Shown here one piece after another: positions 41,729-50,668 of a stretch of DNA of 64,000 bases. Origin of the DNA: an uncultured Collinsella sp. (GTDB taxonomy: Bacteria > Actinomycetota > Coriobacteriia > Coriobacteriales > Coriobacteriaceae); NCBI GenBank assembly GCA_900758475.1, contig CAAERQ010000004.1, positions 8,264 to 72,263 on the forward strand, read 5' to 3'. A model generated the notes under the pieces. That model had not been told where the DNA came from. It made no database searches and was given only the letters and a program-made list of their open reading frames with translations. Positions within the stretch are counted from its first letter, which is position 1. Each line of letters opens with the position of its first letter. The position numbers and the translations under genes were made by a program.

Positions 41729-42423
41729 AACGCGCCTTTATGTCCGAGCTCGCCATCGTTCGCACGCTCACCCCGAGCATCGCGGGCGTCGGCCTGTTCA
41801 TCTTCGTCGTGCTAACCCTTGCCAACGCGTCGGATAGCGATTCCGGCATGAGCGCCGGCGCCTGCGCGGTCAGCGCCATGTCGCCCATCATGGTCATGAA
41901 CTCGCTGGCCGGCTTCGACAATCAAAACGGATGGGAGCGTTATCGGGCAACGCTGCCTCTCACGCGCAAAGACATTATTTGCGCACGCTACCTGAGCATC
42001 ATTGTCTTCTCGGCTGTCATGGCGTGCGCCGCCGCGCTTCTGAGCATCGTCTCCATCCCGCTATTCAACAGCGTGGGCATCCCCTCGACGGGACAGACGG
42101 TCTTTGAGATCGCTATAGCCTCGGCAGCATCGATGCTCATCTCCCTCATGATGGTGTTTTTGGCACAGCCGCTGTTCTTCCGATTTGGACACATGGAGGC
42201 ACTGCGCCTATCCGTCGGCCTGTTTGCCCTGCTCTGGTGCCTTGCCATTGCCACGTTGAGCTCCTCCAACCCCATCAGCAACTGGCTCATGTCGATTGCC
42301 GGAGCGAATCCCGATCCCGCCGTCCTTGGCTGTCTGTGTGCAGGAATTGCAGTACTGGCGCTCGCACTATGTGCAATCAGCTGCGCTGTCAGCACCAAGG
42401 TTTATCGAGTACGCGATCTGTAA
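41725..42423 (+). CDS. ABC-2-type permease subunit
   Basis: A 232-residue membrane protein with six predicted segments, the membrane partner of the preceding ATPase. The segment LAGFDNQNGWERYRATLPLTRKDI, placed after the second helix, is typical of the ABC-2 subfamily seen with YtrA regulators (PLTRKDIICARYL coupling helix). Its ATG overlaps the ATPase stop. No terminator with a strong T-tract follows; an A/T-rich imperfect repeat (AAAAAAGC ... GCTTATTTTTT) at 42435-42467 may serve. Confidence 0.85.
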   Translation: MKRAFMSELAIVRTLTPSIAGVGLFIFVVLTLANASDSDSGMSAGACAVSAMSPIMVMNSLAGFDNQNGWERYRATLPLTRKDIICARYLSIIVFSAVMACAAALLSIVSIPLFNSVGIPSTGQTVFEIAIASAASMLISLMMVFLAQPLFFRFGHMEALRLSVGLFALLWCLAIATLSSSNPISNWLMSIAGANPDPAVLGCLCAGIAVLALALCAISCAVSTKVYRVRDL

Positions 42424-42550
42424 TCGACAGCTAAAAAAGCTTAGGTGGTACCCCGCTTATTTTTTCAATGAAACAAGGCGGCATAGCGTCACCACCGCCC
42501 CCCACAGCAGGCCGTCTAGTTCTTGGCAACCAAAAAGACACCGTCAGCAT

Positions 42551-42737
42551 ATCGAAGGTGAATACTTTTCCGAGAAGTGAACGAGTAAAAACAGCGCCCT
42601 GTAGTATCGACTTTTTTAAGGACTCAATTCCTGCGGTTTTTGTCTAAGAATCCTGCAGTTTTGTTCGAAAAAAGTGTGCATGTTCCAGGGGTCCAGATTT
42701 ACTCGTTCACTTCGCGGAAAACCATTCACCTTCGATT
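42551..42737. repeat. ~187-bp palindromic element, copy 1
   Basis: Ends are TCGAAGGTGAA and TTCACCTTCGA; inner arms GAAGTGAACGAGTAAA and its near-complement continue the stem. The centre has two copies of the TCCTGC(G/A)G-TTTT motif. Related elements lie at 59168 and 59691. No open frame of note. The flanking parts of the 449-base gap (42424-42872) hold no gene. Confidence 0.88.
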
Positions 42738-42872
42738 CGAGCCTTAACCAAATGCCCTCTCGAACTATGGCCCCTGTCTCACCACAGCGATATCAAAGCT
42801 TCATGGCGGGACGGTATCATCGGACGCACGCCGTAAATCTGGCGCGGTCGTTCTTGGGGAGGCATTTCGCCC

Positions 42873-43748
42873 GTGTCGTGGGTCGTCGCAGCATTTGCGT
42901 CAGCACTCTTTGCCGGCATCACATCCATCTTGGCCAAATGCGGCATCAAACAAACCGATTCCGATGTCGCGACGGCCATTCGCACCTGCGTGGTGCTCGT
43001 TTTCGCCTGGGCAATGGCGGGCATTTCTGGATCCATTGGAACCATCGGCAGCATCGAACCCAGATCCTGGCTCTTTCTCGTCCTCTCGGGACTCGCTACC
43101 GGTGCTTCATGGATCTGTTACTTTAAGGCGTTGGGCATCGGAGACGTCAATAAGGTCGTACCGGTCGACAAGATGAGCACCGTACTCGCCGCACTGATCG
43201 CCATCGTACTTTTTGGCGAGACGAGCAACCTTGCGGTTAAGCTCGTGGGAACCGCTGTCATCACCCTCGGCACGTTTTTAATGATCGAGAAGAAGCAGCC
43301 TGCCGGACCCGAGCAGCAGCAAGACCGGACCTGGCTCGCTTACGCCCTCGGCGCCGCCGTGTTCGCGGCGCTCACGTCCATCCTTGCCAAGGCTGGCATC
43401 GAAGGCGTCGAATCCAACCTGGCCACGGCAATCCGTACCTGTGTGGTACTGGTTATGGCATGGGCAATCGTGGCAGCTAAAGGCAAGATGGGCCAAGCCG
43501 TGCGCGTAGACCGCTACGAACTCGTATTTCTCGCGGCATCGGGCATTGCGACTGGCGCATCGTGGCTGCTATGCTACTACGCCATCGCCACAGGCCAGGT
43601 GAGCGTCGTGGTGCAGATCGACAAACTATCGATTGTCGTATCGATACTATTTGCGCACTTGGCATTCAACGAAAAACTCTCACGGCGCAGCGCCATCGGT
43701 CTCGCCCTCATCGTACTGGGCACCGCCGCGCTCGCAGTTTGGAAGTAG
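42873..43748 (+). CDS. EamA-family transporter
   Basis: A 291-residue ten-segment transporter made of two strongly similar halves: SILAKCGIKQTDSDVATAI and SILAKAGIEGVESNLATAI, each followed by RTCVVLV and a GLATGASW/GIATGASW motif. This very high internal similarity is seen in the YvbV/ 'undecaprenyl-like' DMT subgroup. Export of a metabolite is likely, with the substrate unknown. The GTG start at 42873 has GGGGAGG 10 bases upstream. It is a single gene between the palindromic element and the convergent EFR1 gene. Confidence 0.88.
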   Translation: MSWVVAAFASALFAGITSILAKCGIKQTDSDVATAIRTCVVLVFAWAMAGISGSIGTIGSIEPRSWLFLVLSGLATGASWICYFKALGIGDVNKVVPVDKMSTVLAALIAIVLFGETSNLAVKLVGTAVITLGTFLMIEKKQPAGPEQQQDRTWLAYALGAAVFAALTSILAKAGIEGVESNLATAIRTCVVLVMAWAIVAAKGKMGQAVRVDRYELVFLAASGIATGASWLLCYYAIATGQVSVVVQIDKLSIVVSILFAHLAFNEKLSRRSAIGLALIVLGTAALAVWK

Positions 43749-43763
43749 CGCGGCCAGCAGCCG

Positions 43764-44555
43764 CTACATCCTCACACCTGGCTTGGGATGCCTGTACTGA
43801 CCGTGGGATGCCGTGCGTTTACCGTGCGAGATGGCAAATTTGGGACAACAGTGCAGGCAACGAAGGCAGGCTGCGCACTCCGGCTTTGTCCAGACGGGAA
43901 GGCCGTCGCGCATCTCAATCGCCGCCATGGGGCAGCGCTTGGCACACAGGCCGCAGCCGATGCAGCGATCGGCATCGACGGCAAACTTGCTCGTCTGCTG
44001 CATACGCGGCAGCCCAAACGCATGATACGCGCACGATGCAAACAGGGGCACGCGATGGCGCATCATATTGCCCGTGCGCCGCTCCCGCACCGCCTCGATC
44101 ACAGCATCAATCTGCGCCTCAGCAGCCCTATTGATACCCTCAACCTTTTGAGGGTCAGACAGGTCGAAAACAGGCGTCCAGGTATCAGGCATCTTGACGC
44201 TCATCGCCGCATCTAACTCGAGCCCACGCTCGTGCAGCAGGTCGCGGGCAAACTTGGCCGATTGGCCGGTCGTCGAACCGTACGTCGAAACATAGAACGT
44301 ATAGGGGCGCTCGCCGCCCTTTGCACCGGCAGCAATCGACAGGTCGGCAGTCTTCAAAAACTCGATCATCGGTGTCGGCAGACCCCAGGCATACACCGGA
44401 GCAACAAATCCCAGCTGGCAGGGGCCTTCCGTCGCAACAAGGCGAAGGGCTTCGGCATCAAAGCGCTCAATCGACATAACTTTGTCGCTTGTCGCCGCTG
44501 CAATGCGACGCGCCACATGCTCGCTGTTCCCTGTCGCGCTAAAGTACAGGATCAT
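43764..44555 (-). CDS. EFR1-family flavodoxin-ferredoxin protein
   Basis: A 263-residue cytoplasmic electron carrier. The N-terminal flavodoxin-like domain begins ILYFSATGNSEHVA (FMN phosphate loop), and two 4Fe-4S clusters are bound by CIGCGLCAKRCP and CAACLRCLHCCP near 195-230. EFR1 proteins are common in anaerobic gut bacteria and serve as one-protein redox partners; the partner is unknown. AGAGGGG precedes the ATG. It lies 37 bases downstream of the ClC gene in the same direction, so they may be co-transcribed. Confidence 0.92.
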   Translation of the reverse strand: MILYFSATGNSEHVARRIAAATSDKVMSIERFDAEALRLVATEGPCQLGFVAPVYAWGLPTPMIEFLKTADLSIAAGAKGGERPYTFYVSTYGSTTGQSAKFARDLLHERGLELDAAMSVKMPDTWTPVFDLSDPQKVEGINRAAEAQIDAVIEAVRERRTGNMMRHRVPLFASCAYHAFGLPRMQQTSKFAVDADRCIGCGLCAKRCPMAAIEMRDGLPVWTKPECAACLRCLHCCPKFAISHGKRTASHGQYRHPKPGVRM

Positions 44556-44592
44556 CTCGTGCCCCTCTGGAGTTGACTCGCGATTAACCGTG

Positions 44593-45882
44593 CTACTTGC
44601 GCAGCGGCTTGGGCAGCGGAATGCCGGCGGCGATAACGGCGGCGATGATCATGCAGACGATACCCTTGAGCGGGAAGCACATGAGCAGCAGGCCCACGAC
44701 CATGACCGGCTGACGCATGACCGCACCCATCGTCGATGCCGTGCAGACGGCGACGCAAAAGACCGGATCGGCGCCGGTGAGGATGGCCAGTCCGTAGCCC
44801 AGGCTTACGCCCGAGAAGATAACCGGGAAGAAGTGACCGCCGCGCCAACCAAGGTTGATGAGGGCGGGGGTCAGCATGGCCTTGACCAGACCGGTCGCGA
44901 TAAGCACGCCGGCGGGAATGGTCAAGTAGGTTTCCATGAGCACGTCGGCCTGGGTCTCGCCGGCAAACATGGTGTAGGGCAGGACCGTGCCGCAGATGGC
45001 GAGCGCCAGACCGGCTAGCATGGCCTTGACGACAGGACGCTCCCCTATTGCATGGGCAAGCGCTTCGCTCGCGTGCTCAGAGACAAAGTACAGCCAGCCG
45101 CAGATTGTTCCGATCAACGACAGAGGGACGAGCCAGGTAAGCTCTAGGTTGCCCACCTCGGCGGACTCGAACCTGGGCATGCCCATGCCGCCGCCCACAA
45201 GCTGGCCAAGCAGCAGGTAGGCACCCAGACCGCCGGCAATCGCAATACCGTAGACCACCGTCTTTTGCGCCTTGGGCAGCTTGATGGTGATCTCGCCGGA
45301 CGCGGAGCCCTCGTCGCCGTCGGCACTACCGGCAAGCGGCGCCACAAAGCCAAAGACGGGCGCAGTAAAGAGCGCCGTCAGGGCAGCCTGGGTACCCAGC
45401 AGCGTGAGCTCCCTAAACTCGGCGCCAAAGCGACGCATACGGTCGCCGACCCAGCTGCACAGACCCGCGATAACGCCGGTCAGGCCGGCCTCCGGTCCAA
45501 TGCTTCCGCCAAACAGCAGCGGCAGCAATGCCGCGAGCGAAAGCTTGCCCAGGTTGTCGTACGGGTAGCGCCCGTCTTGCTTAACCTTAGCCATCACCTG
45601 GTTGAGGTCATCGGTCTTGGTGCCTGTCATCTTTTCGTACAGACCGATTAACAGGCCGCCCAGCAGGCAGACAAAAAACGGGTACGGCAAAAAGCCAAAC
45701 GGGCCGCTGGCAAGCTCGGGCGAAGAGACGCCCAGCGCGTGCGGAATCTCGGTCCATAGATAGTCGATACCGTGCTCCATCGCAAAAAAGAACAGCCAGA
45801 CCGCGGCACCTGCGAACGCACCGGTCACGGCAACGCTAAGTAAAAACAGCGCGCGGTTTTTGGGTTTGGCAAGGCTATCCAT
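44593..45882 (-). CDS. ClC-family chloride channel/antiporter
   Basis: A 429-residue membrane protein of the voltage-gated ClC family. The selectivity motif GSIGPEAGLTG is at about 127-137 and GWRGGHFFP (GxFxP form) lies at the second filter region; the gating Glu is the E in GPE. The Tyr of the third motif is not obvious. Whether it is a channel or an H+/anion exchanger cannot be decided. GGGAGG sits 5 bases before the ATG. Acid or anion homeostasis is the usual role. Confidence 0.9.
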   Translation of the reverse strand: MDSLAKPKNRALFLLSVAVTGAFAGAAVWLFFFAMEHGIDYLWTEIPHALGVSSPELASGPFGFLPYPFFVCLLGGLLIGLYEKMTGTKTDDLNQVMAKVKQDGRYPYDNLGKLSLAALLPLLFGGSIGPEAGLTGVIAGLCSWVGDRMRRFGAEFRELTLLGTQAALTALFTAPVFGFVAPLAGSADGDEGSASGEITIKLPKAQKTVVYGIAIAGGLGAYLLLGQLVGGGMGMPRFESAEVGNLELTWLVPLSLIGTICGWLYFVSEHASEALAHAIGERPVVKAMLAGLALAICGTVLPYTMFAGETQADVLMETYLTIPAGVLIATGLVKAMLTPALINLGWRGGHFFPVIFSGVSLGYGLAILTGADPVFCVAVCTASTMGAVMRQPVMVVGLLLMCFPLKGIVCMIIAAVIAAGIPLPKPLRK

Positions 45883-46007
45883 CGGGTCCTCCCGCGGTCA
45901 AAGTCGACATAGTTACGTTTTATTGTAGAGTGAGCGTTGCCCGAACGAGCCAACCGTCTGCGCCGCGAACGGCACCATTGGGAGCCATAGTGGGGCAAGC
46001 TCAAGAC

Positions 46008-46541
46008 TTATCCGTTGATAATCGAGGCAATCTCGCGCAAATCGTCGGCAAAGTAGATACCTTGCTGGCGCTGCGGGCTCGATAGGCCCTTATCAATCAT
46101 GTGCCCGAGCAGCGCCTTGAGGTCGTTGTAGTAACCGTCCAGGTTATACAGGATGCACGGAGCACTCAGGTGCCCCAACGACACAGCGGACATGACCTCG
46201 GCAATCTCCTCGAGCGTGCCCGTCCCGCCGGGAAAGGCGATGAACACATCGCCGAGCTCAATCATCTTGGCTTTGCGCTCGGCCATATCGCTCGTCACGA
46301 TAAGGTCGTCGATGCCGTCATGTTGAAACTCGGCCTCGATAAAAAAGCTCGGCTCAACACCCGTCACGTGTCCGCCGGCATCGAGCACGCTATCGGCGAG
46401 CGCGCCCATCAGGCCCGATTTGGACCCGCCGTATACCAGCGCGTGTCCGTTGGCGCCAATCCAGTTGCCCAGCTCCTGTACCGCGGGCAGAAATGCCGGG
46501 TCATTGCCAGTGTTGGCACCCAGGTACACGGTGATGTTCAT
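46008..46541 (-). CDS. LOG-family protein (cytokinin riboside 5'-monophosphate phosphoribohydrolase type)
   Basis: A 177-residue Rossmann-fold protein. The LOG catalytic phrase PGGTGTLEEIAEV is intact, and VYGGSKSGLMGALAD is the nucleotide-binding segment. Bacterial LOG proteins hydrolyse nucleoside monophosphates to base and ribose phosphate. CAGGGGG before the ATG at 46541 sets the start; the longer frame from 46658 runs into the neighbouring gene. It starts 34 bases after the channel gene ends, so the two form a unit. Confidence 0.9.
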   Translation of the reverse strand: MNITVYLGANTGNDPAFLPAVQELGNWIGANGHALVYGGSKSGLMGALADSVLDAGGHVTGVEPSFFIEAEFQHDGIDDLIVTSDMAERKAKMIELGDVFIAFPGGTGTLEEIAEVMSAVSLGHLSAPCILYNLDGYYNDLKALLGHMIDKGLSSPQRQQGIYFADDLREIASIING

Positions 46542-46575
46542 ATTTGTCCCCCTGTTGTGGCGCACGACGTTCGTC

Positions 46576-47001
46576 TTAGCGCTGGCGTCGACGATACTCG
46601 CGCACGCGGCGTGACAGATCGGCGAGCTCGTCACGATCGAGCTCTTCCAAATGCTCAAGATCGTCCATAAAACGAGCCATGGTGTCCTTTTGACGCATCT
46701 TGATAAGCGTATTGCAGTAGTTCACCGCCACGCCCGTGAGCATGGCGATGTAGAAGATGCTGATGACGCTCAAGACGACGGTAATAGCGCGGGCAACCGG
46801 TGTCTCGGCCGGGATGTCGCCAAAGCCGATCGTCGAGACCGTCTCAAAGCTAAACCAGAGCCCATCGCCAAACGTGAGGGTCGTAGGCTCGGACAACCAG
46901 ACGGCCGTCGAGCACAGCAGGTAAAAGACGAGGAACAGCTCCGTAATGCGCACGAAGCCCGCCTGGCGTAACACGTCAGCAAGCGTCTTGAGCTTTTTCA
47001 T
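46576..47001 (-). CDS. Two-segment potassium channel
   Basis: A 141-residue ion channel subunit with two membrane helices (about 20-40 and 72-95) around a pore loop whose filter is TIGFGD, a standard K+ form (GYGD/GFGD). The C-terminal 45 residues are charged and helical (DDLEHLEELDRDELADL), a possible assembly domain; no RCK domain is present. AAAAGGGG lies upstream of the ATG at 47001. First gene of a unit with the LOG protein. The combination has no obvious functional link. Confidence 0.88.
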   Translation of the reverse strand: MKKLKTLADVLRQAGFVRITELFLVFYLLCSTAVWLSEPTTLTFGDGLWFSFETVSTIGFGDIPAETPVARAITVVLSVISIFYIAMLTGVAVNYCNTLIKMRQKDTMARFMDDLEHLEELDRDELADLSRRVREYRRRQR

Positions 47002-47072
47002 CGCGACCCCTTTTCCCAGACGCCCAATCACGTTCGCTCGGTATTGTCCCACGCCTCCCCCGCAAACGGAAC

Positions 47073-47154
47073 TAGTCATTGGGGACGTTCTTAAATGACT
47101 AGTCAAACAAGAACGTCCCCGATGACTAGTCGTTTAAGAACGTCCCCAATGACT
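47073..47154. repeat. Extended palindromic repeat, TAGTCATTGGGGACG family, three arms
   Basis: One left arm (TAGTCATTGGGGACGTTC) is followed by two right arms (GAACGTCCCCGATGACTA and GAACGTCCCCAATGACT). It sits upstream of the K-channel gene and the divergent kinase gene. It appears to be a copy enlarged by half a unit. Confidence 0.88.
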
Positions 47155-47246
47155 GCCGGGCGGGAGCGTTTAGCGGTGCAGCTGCCGACTGGGCGGGCTG
47201 AGCTGGTATCCTTATGCGGTAATGTCTCGATTCGTTAGGATTGCAT

Positions 47247-50051
47247 GTGAGAGCTGCCACTGTCCTTCGTTCAGTTATATGTCGCGCCCTGGCCATTGTG
47301 CTCGCCGCGCTTGCCGTGCTGAGTTCTATCGCGCCTGTCCAGGCTTTTGCCGCTGACTCTAGCCAGCCAGTCAAGACGGTCCGCGTTGGTTGGCTCGTCA
47401 ACAACGAGGGCTTCCAGGACGGCACCCCCGGCGAGCGTCTCTCGGGATGGGGTTACGAGTACCTCCAGACCCTGTCGTACTACACGCCCGGCTGGCGGTA
47501 CGAATACATCTCCGGCACCTTCACCGAGCTTATGGACATGCTCGAGGCAGGCGAAATCGACCTCATGCCCAACATCTCCTACTCCGAGGAACGCGCCCAA
47601 AAGCTGCTCTTTTCCTCGAACCCCGAGGGCACCGAGCGCTACTACATCTACGCCAAGCCCGATCGCGACGATCTGGCCAAGGGTGACCCCCAAGCGCTCC
47701 AGGGTCTCACTATCGGTTGCAACTCCGGCGTCATGCAAACCTTCGTTGGCCAGCAGTGGCTCGCCAACGAAGGCATTACCTGCACCTATAAAGAAATCGA
47801 CACTGGCAGTGCCCTCTTTGACGCGCTCGCAAACAACGAGGTCGATGCCATCATCATGAACGACACGACCTCGTCGCCCAGCGCCTCCCCCATGTTCTAC
47901 ATTGGTTCGAGCGACTACTATTTTGCCGTCCCCAAAAGCCGCCCCGACCTGATGGACGACATCAATGCCGCCATGTCGGCAATCGCCCGCGTCAACCCAC
48001 GCTATATCGACGAAGTCAAATCTAACTACTCGGCCCAAAGCAGCGGTTCATCATCGCTCAACGGCCCCGAACGTTCCTGGCTCAAAGCAAATGGCAACAC
48101 CATCACGCTCGGCTACATTACGGGCAAACTCCCCTACTGCAACGAAGACGAAAACGGCGAAATGGAAGGCTCGCTCGCATCGCTTGCGACGACGCTGCAC
48201 GATAAATTTGGCATTACGGTCAAAACCGTCCCCTTTGATAGCTACAAGATGATGTCAAAGGCCCTGTCAAAGGGAAGCATAGACGTTGCGCTGCCGGTAT
48301 ACCGAGATTACTGGTTTGCCGAGCAATCAGGCGTTGTGCAGTCGGTATCGTTGGGGACCGTGTCCCTCACCGCCATCCACACCGACGGCAATCTGAACAA
48401 AGACCTTCAGAACATCGCCTGCACCAAATCATCGTTTGTCAACCAAAATGTACTTGAAAGTCTGTTCCCCACAGCGACCGTGACCGAATACCAATCCGAC
48501 GATGAAGCGTTCGACGCCCTCAGGAAGGGAACGGCGCACTGCATCGTCGCTCCCAGCTCACGCATAAAAACCATCGGCGATCGTCATGATCTCGAAGGCT
48601 ACGAGACGGTCGAGCTCCCTGACACCTGTGAGCTCTCGTGCTGGATTTCGCGCGGAAAGCCCGAGCTGCTGGGAATCATCAACAAGGGCATCATCAATGC
48701 CGGAGAATCGCTCTCCGCAAGCAATTACTCCTCCACGTCGTACACGGCCCAGGAATCAAACACGCTTCAATTCCTTTATCGCAACCGTGCCGCCGTTGCA
48801 GCTACCCTCATCGGTATGTTGTCGGTCGGCATCGTCCTGCTCATCTGGGCGCTCGCACGCGCTCGAACCGAGCGCAAAAAAGCCGATGCTGCCAACGCCG
48901 CTAAGACGGCATTCCTCACGCGCATGAGCCACGACATCCGAACGCCGCTCAACGGTATCCTGGGCCTTATCGAGATCGAGGAATTGAAGGAAGGCGATAT
49001 CCAGGTCGCCCGCGAGAGCCGTGCCAAGGCGCGCGTTGCCGCCAATCACCTGCTCTCGCTGATCAACGACATCCTCGAGATGGGCAAAATCGAAGACCGC
49101 AAGCTAACACTGGAGCATACGCCTTTTAACCTCAAAGAGCTCTGTGACAATACGCTGGTGCTGTGCAAGCTCCGCGCGTCCAGTAACGGCATCACCATGC
49201 AGGACAATAGTCTGCCGTACGCCACGGGGCCATACATGATCGGCAGTCCCACCCATATCCGACAGATCATGATCAACCTGTTAGACAACAGCATTAAGTA
49301 CAACAAGCACGGCGGCTCCGTCACCTTTAGTTCAAAGACCAAGCCACTCGATAACGGGCGCGCGCTCTTTTGCTTTAGCGTTTCGGATACCGGCATTGGC
49401 ATGACTCCCAAGTTTTTAAAGCATATCTATGAGCCGTTTGCCCAAGAAGGCGACGATGCGCGCAGCAGGTTCCAAGGAACCGGCATGGGCATGCCAATCG
49501 TCAAGTCGCTTATTGAACTGATGGGCGGTACGATTGAGATTTCGAGTGAGGTTGACGTGGGAAGTACGTTCAACGTCCAGATTCCGCTCGATATCGACAA
49601 GAACCCTCAGACGCGGGCAGATACGGTCGAGAGGGCGCTCGACTGCTCGCTCGCCGACATGAACGTGCTGCTCGCCGAAGACAACGAATTGAATGCCGAG
49701 ATTGCCCAGGCGCTGCTCGAAAGCGAAGGCATTGTCGTAACTCGCGCCGCCGATGGCAACGAAGCGGTCGACCTATACGTTGGCCGTCCCGCCGGCAGCT
49801 TCGATGCGATTCTGATGGACATCATGATGCCGGGAATGGATGGTTACGAGGCGACCCGCGCGATTCGTCTGAGCGAGAAGATCGATGCAGCCGATATCCC
49901 CATCATCGCGCTCACCGCCAATGCCTTTGCCGAGGACGCCAAGGCGGCACACGACGCCGGTATGAACGCCCATCTGTCCAAACCGCTCGACTTTAACAAG
50001 CTCAAAAACATGCTCGCCCGCATCAAGAAAAACGGATCCGTTTCGCTATAG
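47247..50051 (+). CDS. Hybrid sensor histidine kinase with two solute-binding sensor domains
   Basis: A 934-residue membrane kinase. A signal segment (about 1-35, ending near QAFA) is followed by two bacterial solute-binding family 3 domains outside the membrane (about 41-260 and 283-500), a membrane helix (about 515-537), a HisKA domain with MSHDIRTPLNG, a HATPase domain (NLLDNSIKYN, SDTGIGM, GTGMGMPIVKSL) and a receiver domain (LLAEDNELN at its start, phospho-acceptor Asp in LMDIMMPGMDG). It is a BvgS-like architecture without the Hpt domain or a PAS domain. The GTG at 47247 has AGGA 6 bases upstream. Ligand and output regulator are unknown; the next gene is a flavin-binding protein. Confidence 0.92.
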   Translation: MRAATVLRSVICRALAIVLAALAVLSSIAPVQAFAADSSQPVKTVRVGWLVNNEGFQDGTPGERLSGWGYEYLQTLSYYTPGWRYEYISGTFTELMDMLEAGEIDLMPNISYSEERAQKLLFSSNPEGTERYYIYAKPDRDDLAKGDPQALQGLTIGCNSGVMQTFVGQQWLANEGITCTYKEIDTGSALFDALANNEVDAIIMNDTTSSPSASPMFYIGSSDYYFAVPKSRPDLMDDINAAMSAIARVNPRYIDEVKSNYSAQSSGSSSLNGPERSWLKANGNTITLGYITGKLPYCNEDENGEMEGSLASLATTLHDKFGITVKTVPFDSYKMMSKALSKGSIDVALPVYRDYWFAEQSGVVQSVSLGTVSLTAIHTDGNLNKDLQNIACTKSSFVNQNVLESLFPTATVTEYQSDDEAFDALRKGTAHCIVAPSSRIKTIGDRHDLEGYETVELPDTCELSCWISRGKPELLGIINKGIINAGESLSASNYSSTSYTAQESNTLQFLYRNRAAVAATLIGMLSVGIVLLIWALARARTERKKADAANAAKTAFLTRMSHDIRTPLNGILGLIEIEELKEGDIQVARESRAKARVAANHLLSLINDILEMGKIEDRKLTLEHTPFNLKELCDNTLVLCKLRASSNGITMQDNSLPYATGPYMIGSPTHIRQIMINLLDNSIKYNKHGGSVTFSSKTKPLDNGRALFCFSVSDTGIGMTPKFLKHIYEPFAQEGDDARSRFQGTGMGMPIVKSLIELMGGTIEISSEVDVGSTFNVQIPLDIDKNPQTRADTVERALDCSLADMNVLLAEDNELNAEIAQALLESEGIVVTRAADGNEAVDLYVGRPAGSFDAILMDIMMPGMDGYEATRAIRLSEKIDAADIPIIALTANAFAEDAKAAHDAGMNAHLSKPLDFNKLKNMLARIKKNGSVSL

Positions 50052-50093
50052 TTTGTGCTCAACCACCACGCACGACCAGAAAGGAAGCCAACG

Positions 50094-50573
50094 ATGTTTA
50101 GGCCCTTACGTCGAAAGAAGCGCGCCATCACCGACGAAGAAGCGCGCGAACTGCTCGCTACCTGCAAGCGCGGCGTCTTTGCCGTCAACGGCGACGATGG
50201 CTACCCGTACGCCATTCCCGTCAACTACTTCTTTGACGCCGAGCACGACAAGATTTATTTCCATGGCGCCAAGGCCGGCCACAAGGTCGACGCACTCAAG
50301 CGCGATGACAAGGTCTGCTTTACCGTTTACGGCAACGAGTGGTACCAGGACGGTGACTGGGCTCCCTACGTTATGAGCACCGTGGTCTTTGGCCGCTGTC
50401 GCCTGGCGAATGACACCCCCGCGTTTATCGAGGACAAAGTCCGCCAGCTCGCGCTTAAGTACTACCCTTCTGCCGAAGAAGTCGAGGAGGAAATCGCCAA
50501 AGACATCAAGGGCGTCCAACTCTACGAGATTTCGATTGAGCATCTTTGCGGCAAGCAGATTCAGGAAAAATAA
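50094..50573 (+). CDS. Pyridoxamine 5'-phosphate oxidase-family flavoprotein (NimA-like)
   Basis: A 159-residue split-barrel protein. The FAVNGDDGYPYAIPVNYFF stretch and FHGAKAGHKVDALKRDDKVCF match the NimA-like FMN-binding branch, which includes nitroimidazole resistance proteins. Reduction of a small molecule with FMN or heme binding is inferred. AAAGGAA is about 8 bases before the ATG. It is 42 bases past the kinase gene, so it may be in the same unit and could be its target, which is an inference. A palindrome at 50622 ends the unit. Confidence 0.85.
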   Translation: MFRPLRRKKRAITDEEARELLATCKRGVFAVNGDDGYPYAIPVNYFFDAEHDKIYFHGAKAGHKVDALKRDDKVCFTVYGNEWYQDGDWAPYVMSTVVFGRCRLANDTPAFIEDKVRQLALKYYPSAEEVEEEIAKDIKGVQLYEISIEHLCGKQIQEK

Positions 50574-50621
50574 ACCTCCGCAGCAGGTCTGCGCCCAATG
50601 GTTACAGATGCCTTACCACAC

Positions 50622-50653
50622 GGGGCCTTCCAGCCGACTTGGCAGAAGGCCCC
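50622..50653. terminator. Terminator between the NimA-like and MalY-like genes
   Basis: GGGGCCTT and AAGGCCCC form an 8-bp stem with a 16-base loop between convergent genes; no long T-tract. Confidence 0.6.
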
Positions 50654-50668
50654 ACATGCAGTGCTCAC

